Assembly: GCA_905250885.1 (NCBI GenBank)
Contig: CAJNOQ010002708.1
Coordinates: forward strand, 1 to 22,970
Source of the DNA: Didymodactylos carnosus
Lineage: Eukaryota; Rotifera; Eurotatoria; Philodinida; Philodinidae
Length of the DNA: 22,970 nucleotides
Reading direction: 5' to 3'
The notes below the pieces were generated by a model. The model did no database searches. It saw only the letters and a list, made by a program, of their open reading frames with translations, and was not told where the DNA came from. Shown here in pieces: positions 1-7,436 of the stretch. Within the stretch, counting starts at the first letter, position 1. Every line of letters starts with the position of its first letter. The position numbers were made by a program, and so were the translations under genes.

Positions 1-330
1 CGTACAGTGAGAACTGTATCATGGTACATCTGGATTTAAAATACTCGTAGCGCCTCTAAAACTCAATTGGGAAGTCTAAAACTTACAGATTAGATGTAAT
101 CTGGTGCGTGCTACAAAATGGCTGACTCAGAAAGTCTTTGTGGTCAACTTTAATATCTGGGTATCTGAAAGTCCAACTTTTGAACTCCCACCTCGAAACT
201 GAAAATTGGGTGACAACGGACTTCATATTCGTAATCAGCGCCGTCGATTACATATAAGAACAGTAATTTCATAGTTAAAACGATTAATCACTTGGACGGT
301 TCTCTCGTGAATTTTACGTTCTTATTTGTC
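1..330 (+). repeat. Terminal-repeat-like dispersed repeat, copy 1 (cut by window edge)
   Basis: The first 290 bases align with 4355-4645 at a constant offset of 4354, with no net insertion or deletion and only scattered substitutions. Similarity weakens after the shared GATTAATCAC (282-291). Reverse-complement copies of parts of the same unit lie at 20191-20361 and 20662-20847. The unit begins with an overlapping palindrome (TACAGT-GAGA-ACTGTA). In copy 2 the family continues about 47 bases further 5', so this copy is truncated by the window start. No coding potential was recognised. It looks like the end of a DNA transposon or fold-back family, but no superfamily could be assigned. Confidence 0.8.
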
Positions 331-556
331 TCTCAGACTTTGCTCGTACTTACTCTCTCAAACACTGTTAGGTAATGTTATTAAAAACGTTACGGCTAGG
401 ACAGTAACAGATTCTCATACAAGCTTGAAAAATCATAGATGAGGTATAATCTATGTCCTAATAAGATTATTCTAAGACCTTAGAAAATTCGAGTAAGTTT
501 TCTCGAGTAAGGATAGACAAAGTTATGACCCTAGACAAAATTTTTTCGATAAAATT

Positions 557-935
557 GATAAGATTCTTATCGGAATCTTATCAGTTTCTTATATAAGATT
601 GTTTAAGATTTCTCATCGACGTTCGTAAGTATTTTATAAGAATCTTATAAGATTTTCATAATAGGTTCATAAGAAATTCATAAGAAGTACCAAACATGCT
701 TAGGTTGTTCTTATTTACTAGAAGGCAGCTTATGAGTTAGTTTTGGTGATTTCTGTTATGATTAAGTTCCTCCATTGGCTGGAAAACTTCATAAGACTTT
801 TTGGTACTTCTTATGAATTTCTTACGAACCTATTATGAAAATCTTATAAGATTCTTATAAGACACTTACGGCTGCCGATGGAAATCTTAAACAATCTTAT
901 ATAAGAAACTGATAAGATTCCGATAAGAATCTTGT
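557..935. mobile_element. Inverted-repeat (fold-back/MITE-like) element
   Basis: A left arm at 557-693 pairs with a right arm at 800-935 across a spacer of about 106 bases. The arms start from the outer GATAAGATTC/GAATCTTATC blocks and run to an inner TAAGAAGTACCAAA block and its complement. They are roughly 85-90% complementary by eye. Both are packed with short self-complementary TTATAAGA-type words, and similar words occur just outside (about 455-480 and 970-985). No target-site duplication could be fixed because the edges are themselves repetitive. There is no transposase, so this would be a non-autonomous element or its remnant. Confidence 0.7.
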
Positions 936-989
936 AAGACAATGGTAAGAGACTTAGACGTTTCTGGTAAGATTCTTATATAAGAATCG

Positions 990-1331
990 ATGACTAGAGG
1001 AGTCAATAGATCAGAGTCTTTGGCGAAAGTCGAGTCATATCATGAATTGCTGTTGAAATTTAAGAGGCATTCACGCCTAGAGGTGTTAGTCGGTTACTTT
1101 ATCGGCGGCGGTGGCGAAAAACTAATAAAAAACTTTCTGCCTTTGGCTAGCGGCGTGAAAATTTTAAAAAAAGTGATAGTTCTCAATAAATTTTCTTCCG
1201 AAAAGGTTCCGGATCAACTGCACGACTTCAAAAACAAAATTCGTCTATGGTGGCGTGAAGTTTCAAAAAAATTTTTGGAGATGACAGCGGCACGGCTATC
1301 ACCTCTGTTCACACCTCTGTTCTTATATTAA
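990..1331 (+). CDS. Unrecognised 113-residue open frame, possibly spurious
   Basis: An ATG-initiated frame of 113 codons lies in a locally GC-richer stretch just outside the 557-935 inverted repeat. The product is basic, with a glycine-rich run (IGGGG, about residues 38-42) and a short aromatic/basic segment (RLWWREV). No known domain, signal peptide or catalytic motif was recognised. It could be a short hypothetical gene, a degraded fragment of a mobile-element protein or an exon, but it may equally be a chance frame. No splice signals or conserved neighbours support it. It is listed only because composition and length exceed the AT-rich background. Confidence 0.15.
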   Translation: MTRGVNRSESLAKVESYHELLLKFKRHSRLEVLVGYFIGGGGEKLIKNFLPLASGVKILKKVIVLNKFSSEKVPDQLHDFKNKIRLWWREVSKKFLEMTAARLSPLFTPLFLY

Positions 1332-2307
1332 ACTTTTTCTTCTCGTTGTCTTAGATCAGCAAATTTTGTTGCGTGCATTGTGTTTTCTTTTCTAGATTTT
1401 GCAGAGTCAGTAGACTAGGTATTCTCTGTGGTCATCGAGTGTTTGAACAATTCAGATTAAGATGGTATTAATTAACTGATTAATTGCCAAACCGAATCAT
1501 ACCGGATGACACTGGTATTCTCTGTTATTTTGTGCATTTTACAACATCAGCCGAGCAGGATTCTCGGCTTTGTTACTATTGTATAATGCAAAGATAACAG
1601 AGAAAACCAGTGTTGTTCGATTCGTTTCCTGGGAGAAGCCGGTACGGAATTCGGGAAACAAAACTATGATCAAATTCGGTCAGACTTTGCAGGAAACTTG
1701 GACAAAAATCTTTTTCTTGCTTCAAAGATGCCACTGGCCGCTCGCACTCCTAATTTTCTGGGTGTGCCAGTGTTCTTACGGTCATAATTATGAAATATGT
1801 CTGTGTGCTGATAACATTTTCTCAATTATTCCTCTCTCTTCTTCTGATCCATACGGCTATCTCATGTTCAGGATTGTATACATTCTGTTTCAGGAGCGCC
1901 TCTACTATCCTTATATCTTTAAATGTTCTTGGCTTCCTTTCTCTTTGAATCTCTTCCGCATGTTTATAACCAATTATCTAAATAACGTTCGACTTTTTGT
2001 TGTATTTTCCGTTCATTGTCTAAGTGTTCTTGTTTCGTAAGATTTGTGGTGAAATGAACATGCCAGAAAAATGGCTCTTGCTTGTTGGCGCAAGCCGGGA
2101 GCATTGAGTTGTGTCTTTAAATTAGGTTCATCAGTAGAATTAAATTAGAAATGCAACAAGTTAGGCAATAACGTTTAAAAATACTAAACATGTTATTTCT
2201 GTTTCGCTTTATTTTGTGTTGATCCAATAAAACCATGAAGTAATTTCGATAACGTAACGCAAGTCAAGATGCATTTAATAAATAATTTAATTTCATCTCG
2301 CTGCGCA
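1332..2307. other. Region without a recognisable gene
   Basis: No protein family was recognised here. A 156-codon open frame at 1570-2040 opens with a non-ATG codon; its aromatic-rich, cysteine-containing product matches nothing familiar and is probably chance. A small hairpin sits at about 2072-2100: its GCTC and GCTTG arms face CAAGC and GAGC across a small internal loop. No repeat partner for this stretch was found elsewhere in the window. Confidence 0.4.
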
Positions 2308-2573
2308 CAAGTTAAATGCTATTGAATGCGTGCGTTCCTTTTTAGATCTATGTTGGATTGTAAATGTCTGTAATTTAGTTCTAATGTTAATCTAACCAAC
2401 TAGGTTTTTATATCAATATATAGGAAGCTAAAATCTAGGACAGAATACTAACCGGATATTCACCGATTACATATGCGTCTGAACGGGTAGGAATATTTTG
2501 TAATCATTATTCAAACTCATTTTTTGTCAATTTAGAATAATCTCTTCGAAATACAGATGCAGATTAAAGCTGT
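2308..2573 (+). repeat. 266-bp dispersed direct repeat, left copy
   Basis: This stretch is identical by eye to 21777-22131 on the same strand, once the 89-base insertion (88 bp plus one N) in the right copy is removed (355 minus 89 equals 266). Similarity starts at CAAGTTAAATGC and stops abruptly at AAAGCTGT. The ends are not the TG...CA of long terminal repeats, there is no poly(A) tail, and no tRNA-like boxes were recognised. Perfect identity over 19.5 kb of separation implies recent copying or gene conversion. It abuts the hammerhead-bearing repeat that begins about 10 bases downstream. Confidence 0.9.
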
Positions 2574-2583
2574 GGATTATTCA

Positions 2584-2834
2584 TTGTTTTCATAATGTAT
2601 AATCCATACACATGCCACCATATCTACTTTTTTTATATTTACTTGTTTTCGGTTCTTTTTCTTCAAAAGTATGCAACACTCTCTTCACACTCAATCTCAT
2701 ATACAGTGCAGTTACTGTTTTCAGTATATTAAGTGAAAATGTGAAATAGCCGTCTGAAGAGACCCTTAAGCAACGTCGAAACGTGTGACGGTAGCTTAAA
2801 CCATCTACTACTGGTAAATACTCGTTCATTACCA
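2584..2834 (+). repeat. Hammerhead-containing repeat, copy A (Penelope pLTR/retrozyme-like)
   Basis: It aligns with 3157-3409 from a shared TTGTTTTCATAATG start to a shared CGTTCATTACCA end, at roughly 80-85% identity by eye with one more diverged patch in the middle (about 2713-2733). Its 3' part carries a hammerhead ribozyme core. Repeats of about this size with type I hammerheads are known from the terminal repeats of Penelope-like elements and from non-autonomous animal retrozymes. No reverse transcriptase or endonuclease frame accompanies it, so it would be a solo or non-autonomous unit. Minus-strand open frames across both copies look like by-products of the duplication rather than genes. 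Confidence 0.75.
2750..2791 (+). ncRNA. Type I hammerhead ribozyme, copy A (probably impaired)
   Basis: The order of elements is that of a type I hammerhead. Stem I 5' strand CCGT is at 2750-2753 and the core CTGAAGA at 2754-2760. Stem II is closed by GAC (2761-2763) and GTC (2775-2777), followed by core GAA (2778-2780). A three-pair stem III is formed by ACG (2781-2783) and TGT (2784-2786), and the stem I 3' strand ACGG is at 2788-2791. The expected cleavage base (position 17, here 2787) is G, whereas hammerheads need A, C or U. Self-cleavage of this copy is therefore predicted to be poor or absent. The very short stem III suggests that the motif would act as a dimer. Confidence 0.65.
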
Positions 2835-3156
2835 TCTCTTTGTTCCACCTTGCCATTGTTTTTCAAAATGTTTCAATTTCAAAAAAACATTAAAAACATT
2901 TTTATTTCTTAAAGAGAGAAAGAGAGAGAGAGAGAGAAATGAGTATTTTCTAGAATGGCTGGAGAACAACGGGATGACGGTTGAATGAAGAGAGCAATCG
3001 GAAGAGAGAGATTTCTGATGGATTTATTTGGACAGCGTTCATACTCTCGGAATATCTCTATTCTCGTTCGAATCCGTTCTCATTCGATTCTCTAGTCTCA
3101 AAGGCTGCTTTAGTGTTAAAGTACATTTTGTTTGGGATCGAAAGTCGTTCAAGTTT
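2835..3156. other. Spacer between the two hammerhead repeats
   Basis: This 322-base stretch separates copies A and B and has no visible counterpart after copy B. It contains an AG-rich microsatellite and short A/T tracts. A 64-codon open frame starting at 2981 shows no recognisable domain. If A and B are the two terminal repeats of one non-autonomous element, this would be its internal sequence; the spacing from cleavage site to cleavage site is 575 bases. Confidence 0.4.
2913..2937. repeat. (AG)n microsatellite
   Basis: A run of about 25 bases of AG dinucleotides with one AAA interruption. A shorter AGAGAGAGAGA run follows copy B directly at 3408-3419. Confidence 0.9.
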
Positions 3157-3409
3157 TTGTTTTCATAATGAATAATCCATACACATGCCACCATATCTAC
3201 TTTTTTTATATTTACTTGTTTTCGGTTCTTTTTCTTCAAAAATACGCAACATTCTCTTCAAACTCACTCTCATGTACAGTGCAGTTCAAAAAATTCACAA
3301 CATGTAAGTGAAAATATGAAACAGCCGTCTGAAGAGACTATTAAGTAAGATCGAAACGCGTCACGGTAGCTTAAACCATCTACTACTGGTAAATACTCGT
3401 TCATTACCA
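3157..3409 (+). repeat. Hammerhead-containing repeat, copy B
   Basis: This is the direct repeat partner of 2584-2834, with starts 573 bases apart. The ends correspond exactly (TTGTTTTCATAATG to CGTTCATTACCA). Substitutions are spread along the unit, while the segment from the ribozyme to the 3' end is the best conserved. It ends in an AG run. It appears to belong to the same non-autonomous retroelement family as copy A; no reverse transcriptase is present in the window. Confidence 0.75.
3325..3366 (+). ncRNA. Type I hammerhead ribozyme, copy B (canonical core)
   Basis: Stem I is CCGT (3325-3328) with ACGG (3363-3366). The core CTGAAGA (3329-3335) is followed by a stem II closed by G3336-C3352 and A3337-T3351; pairing can continue C3338-G3349 and T3339-A3348 around a bulged A3350. 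Core GAA is at 3353-3355. Stem III is ACG (3356-3358) with CGT (3359-3361), without a loop. The cleavage base is C3362, giving the preferred GUC triplet, so cleavage is predicted between 3362 and 3363. The palindromic, loopless stem III cannot close in a monomer but would form six pairs in a dimer, as described for short-stem-III hammerheads of Penelope-like elements and animal retrozymes. Confidence 0.75.
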
Positions 3410-4307
3410 GAGAGAGAGACAGAATAAGGGAAATATCCGTTAAAAGAATTATTGGTGTCACGACAGTACGTGTGGGTAGGATTGGGGTTTCCCGGTGCAG
3501 GACTTTTTCTGAAACATTATAAAGACGTCGAGAAACATTTTTCATATTTCAAACTTCCCAACAATTCACAAAGTAAAATATCAAAACTCGGGCTCTGTTA
3601 GTCTCTCTTGCTACATGCCTTGTGGTCATTTTAAGACCGTTCCGAGCTTCCCGCGATGTTTCGTTGCACAGCAATCATACACTTTCGAACAGTTCCATTT
3701 TGAGTCTATTGTATCAAAACTTATCAGAAGGGTACAATCGTAATATTACCGTTCTTTGATGTTTCTATCGAGATCGGACTTATGGTTTTCTCTGATGTCC
3801 AACAGATATTTCGTATATCGTCGCGTTTAAAAAATGATTTAACACGGTCGATCAAGGTGCTCCATCGGTTTTTACTCGACGTATCGCTATAAGATATGTA
3901 CAAATTGGATTGTTGATGAACTAAGTTTTCTGGAACTTAACGATATATAGCGCTGTCTTTAGAAAGTAATACGCTACGCTTTTTCGGCTGTGTGAATAAA
4001 CTATAGCACCAGTTAGCGTTCGCAGAAGAAAAATCTTTTTTTCTAGACTACAGTCTCGATTCGTCCCTTCCTCTTACAAATTTGACGAACTGAGAAAAAA
4101 ATTAGGACGATCCGAGAGGATATCATTTAATTTTTAAAGTTTTTGCACTTATTACTATTGTAGCACATAAATGTTTTATTTATCTATTGAAACACGATAT
4201 AAAAAAGGTACGTGTTAATATCAAGTTATAGTTTGGGTTGCTCAGAGTTCGTTTGCTTAACTGTCGTACTCTGCTGTGTTCTTGCATTTAAACAGTTCGT
4301 TGCGCTA
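3410..4307. other. Region without a recognisable gene
   Basis: No coding frame with a recognisable domain, no tRNA and no repeat partner was found. The GC content is slightly higher than in the 8-14 kb stretch. It separates the hammerhead repeats from the second terminal-repeat-like copy. Confidence 0.4.
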
Positions 4308-4683
4308 TAAACTTCATTAAACTTTTCCACGGCAAAAAACTATCTGTTAGTTCTCGTACAGTGAGAACTGTATCATGGTAAATCTGAATTTAAAATACTC
4401 GTAGCGCCTCTAAAACTCAATTGGGAAGTCTAAAACTTACAGATTAGATGTAGTTTGATGCGCGCTACAAAATGGCTGACTCAGAAAGTCTTTGTGGTCA
4501 ACTTTAATATCTGGGTATCTGAAAGTCCAACTTTTGAACTCCGACTTTGAAACTGAAAATTGGGCGAAAACAAACTTCATATTCGTAATCAGTGCCGTCG
4601 ATTACATTTAAGAACAGTAACTTTATAGTTAAAACGATTAATCACATGGAATGGTTTCTCATCAGTTATGTTTCATCTTTGCT
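4308..4683 (+). repeat. Terminal-repeat-like dispersed repeat, copy 2 (fullest copy)
   Basis: The start is defined by matching the reverse complement of 20662-20847: CATTAAACTTTTCCACGGC and the following bases are shared. From 4355 it also matches 1-330. A structured tip lies at 4349-4372, where two mutually exclusive hairpins overlap: AGTTCTC (4349-4355) with GAGAACT (4363-4369), or TACAGT (4357-4362) with ACTGTA (4367-4372). Clear similarity to copies 1 and C fades by about 4670. The next element (4684-5544) starts immediately after and is not present after copy 1, so the two are separate insertions. Confidence 0.8.
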
Positions 4684-5544
4684 TATAACGAGTGGGCCAG
4701 AAATAATGACGCACTTTTGTTCTTTTTTCTTCCGAGCACAACTGCGGTCCGAGGATCCCATTCTAAACTCATTCGATAGAGAATTTTCTGCTCTACAAAA
4801 TTCATTACCTTCTTTCATTACATATTATTTCATTTATTTAAAAAATAGTGCAGAGTACTGACAGATAAGAATAACTGCCATGGAAGGAATAGATTATAAT
4901 TATTTTTTTAGTTGACCTAATTGATTATTTAATAACGCCTCTATTAGCTATTCATCACAGGTACTTTGTGTAAAGAATTCGTCTTCATTTAATTAATCCG
5001 TATTTAGAAATAAAAATTTTCTTAAGATTTTGCCACTAAGAACGGATGATTCTGAAATGATGGGGTTATTCATGTATCTATTTTTATCTATATCCCGTAC
5101 GGTTCCGAGACTTGGTTCTGACTTCAGAAGATAGAAAATTTTCTGCTCTTCAAAATCCCACATTACCCGAAAGTACAGATTAACTTATGGACTGAAAGTT
5201 TCGCAATTTGGATGACCGAATGAATAAGAAACGTAGACTAGATGATAGCGCTCAATCCGCTGAACATTTTTATACCACCTTCTTCTTAATTACCACATTA
5301 TTTCTCGAAAAGTTACACAAAAACAAAAAGTCACCAAAATTTTGATAGGAAATCGCAGTTATACTTATTATTCGTCAATACTCTGCACTATTTTTTAAAT
5401 AAATGAAATAATATGTAATGAAAGAAGGTAATGGATTTTGTAGAGTAGAAAATTCTCTATCGAATGAGTTTAGAATGACATCTTCGAACCGCTCGGAAGA
5501 AAAAAGAACAAAAGTGCGTCATTATTTCTGGCCCACTCGTTATA
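4684..5544. mobile_element. Fold-back element with ~175-bp inverted arms
   Basis: The left arm 4684-4862 is inverted at 5374-5544. Shared blocks run from the outer TATAACGAGTGGGCCAG through the motif AATAATGACGCAC to the inner TAGTGCAGAGTA-TGAC. Arms are about 85-90% complementary by eye, with a more diverged patch at 4736-4763. The 511-base interior holds no recognisable coding frame, although 5091-5160 weakly resembles part of the left arm. A TA lies at each outer edge, so a TA target duplication is possible but not demonstrable. It is likely a non-autonomous DNA element; no superfamily is assigned. Confidence 0.75.
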
Positions 5545-6740
5545 CGTGTATGAGGGCAAAACAACAGGCTGATCGAAAATACAGTCATCAAATCTTATTC
5601 AGAACTTAAATAAGATCTTAGATTATTTTATCAAGATCATACTACGATAATTGGAATAATTAGTAAGAAGTACTTAAGGTTGTTACTCGAGTACTTGCAA
5701 AATATTTAAAGTATTAAGAAGGATTTTACTTTGCCTAAAGACAAAACGAACTTCTTATTTTAGTGACTTTTATATCTTATTATTTCAGAAAGGTAAGCAT
5801 ATTTTCCCAAAAAAAATTTTAGAAGCTGAAATAGGGTGTGAAGTATCTGTAGTAAAATTTTGAGCTCGATTGGACGATTTTTTCGAGGAGGTTTAATGTG
5901 ACAGGATGAAAATAGAATCTTCCAAAAACCCATGGAAGAAAATGTCAGAAAATTCTGGACATAAACGTATAGTTTATCGTTTTTTGATATTTTATTTCTG
6001 ATAAAAGTGCGAACTCAATCGGAGCTTGCCTTCCACCGTTTCCAAGGGTGAAAAAAGAGGGGGGACACCCTTAAGCTATAGGCGTTGTTTTATCAACAGG
6101 AGTACTTTCCTTAGAGTTTGATAAAATGCTCTTGAATCTCTCAATACAACAATGTGAACAGTAGAGAAACATATCTTTCTGAAACGAACAAACTGGAAGA
6201 CTCAAAGGATTTTCAGCAATCCTTTGGATTCTGGAGAAAAGAATATGGTTAGTCAGTAGAAGAAAAAGTCAGCTTGTAAAATTATTCTCTACTGAGCACA
6301 GATAAATATATTCGTATCAGATAAAAATAAATAAGTAAACACTAGTTGTCTGTTTTATAGTATTGATCTATCAAATTTAAGATAAATATTATTTATTTTT
6401 GGTTTAACATCAAGCATTGTGATGCGAGAATAACATATGATGTTCCTAATTCGTCTTCTCAGCTTAATATCTCTGAATATCTGTTTACTAATGCAATTAA
6501 CACAAATTAATTATTTTGCCTTCTTTCAGAGGACTATTCTGACACTGAACGTGCAAATATATCAGATGGTATTACGATCCAATTAATGATGTGTATATAT
6601 GGACAACAGATTTCACTTATTCTAGTGTTATATAATGGCTACCATGTCATTTGTATTTTCTATTCAAATATTTCGTGTTACGTTTATATCACAGTTTGTA
6701 TTTTCTATTAAACTGCTCATAGTCGACTAATTCTGGTTGG
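5545..6740. other. Region without a recognisable gene
   Basis: AT-rich sequence with a small GC-richer island (about 6020-6090). No coding domain, tRNA or repeat partner within the window was recognised. It ends at the target-site duplication of the hAT-like element. Confidence 0.4.
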
Positions 6741-6748
6741 ATCCAGTC

Positions 6749-7428
6749 TAGAGTCCTGCAGGTTAAACCTAACCCATAGGTTAGGTTAGGTTTAGATTAT
6801 GAAATTTTTTATGGGTTAGGTTGTAGGTTACGCCATTGATAACCTATTTTTAACCTAAACGAAAGAAACCGATTTTGAGCGACCACATTAAAACAGCCAA
6901 CGCTTTGAGTAATAAAGCGTAGTTCGAGTGGAATTTTATCGATTGAGGATGAAGTTCAGACCGAGGTTCCCTAGTTTAAACTGAACTATTTTTAAACTGA
7001 AAAATAGTACAATCAAAAAAGGAAGTGCAGAGAAAAAACTTCCGTTTGCTAAAAATAGATGGTAAGTACACAACAATAACAGAACCTTCGTAGCATCGAG
7101 AGCCTAAAGTGGAATTTTGGTCTACTCTCAAGAGGGTCTCCCTATTCAGAAAGCTATTTTCCAAAGATTACATTAAAGAATAAAAGATTCAACCGATTCA
7201 TTTCTATATTCATGTAAAATGTGATTTATTTTGTATAAGCTTACCTTTTAGACGGTGTTTAGATAAAAAACAATAACGATATGGAAGAAAGCTGAAGTTT
7301 AGGCTTCTGAAACCAGATTTTGGGAAAAAATTGCAAAAGGTTGTATTAGGTTAACCTAGGTTAGGTTAGGTTTAGGTTGTGAAAATTTTTATAGGTTAGG
7401 TCAAAAAGTAGTAACCTGCAGGACTCTA
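6749..7428. mobile_element. Non-autonomous hAT-type DNA transposon (MITE), complete
   Basis: A perfect 17-bp terminal inverted repeat, TAGAGTCCTGCAGGTTA, is at 6749-6765 and inverted at 7412-7428. It is flanked by a perfect 8-bp target-site duplication, ATCCAGTC, at 6741-6748 and 7429-7436. An 8-bp duplication with TAGNG-type ends is the signature of the hAT superfamily. The interior (680 bp in all) has no transposase. Near each end, in the same orientation, is a related 46-bp block (6776-6822 and 7356-7401) rich in GGTTAGG words, the kind of subterminal repeat that hAT transposases bind. The intact ends and duplication suggest fairly recent insertion. Confidence 0.85.
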
Positions 7429-7436
7429 ATCCAGTC

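Noticed and set aside
3457-3490. GTGTGGG-type word as telomeric repeat
   Set aside because: There is a single occurrence with no array; nothing telomeric is supported here or in the GGTTAGG words of the hAT element, which are only a few units long.
2590-3545. Minus-strand frames sharing the segment NEYLPVVDGLSYR in both hammerhead repeats
   Set aside because: The similarity follows from the DNA repeat itself. Frames break at different places in the two copies, and the conserved part is the ribozyme and 3' end, so a protein gene is not supported.
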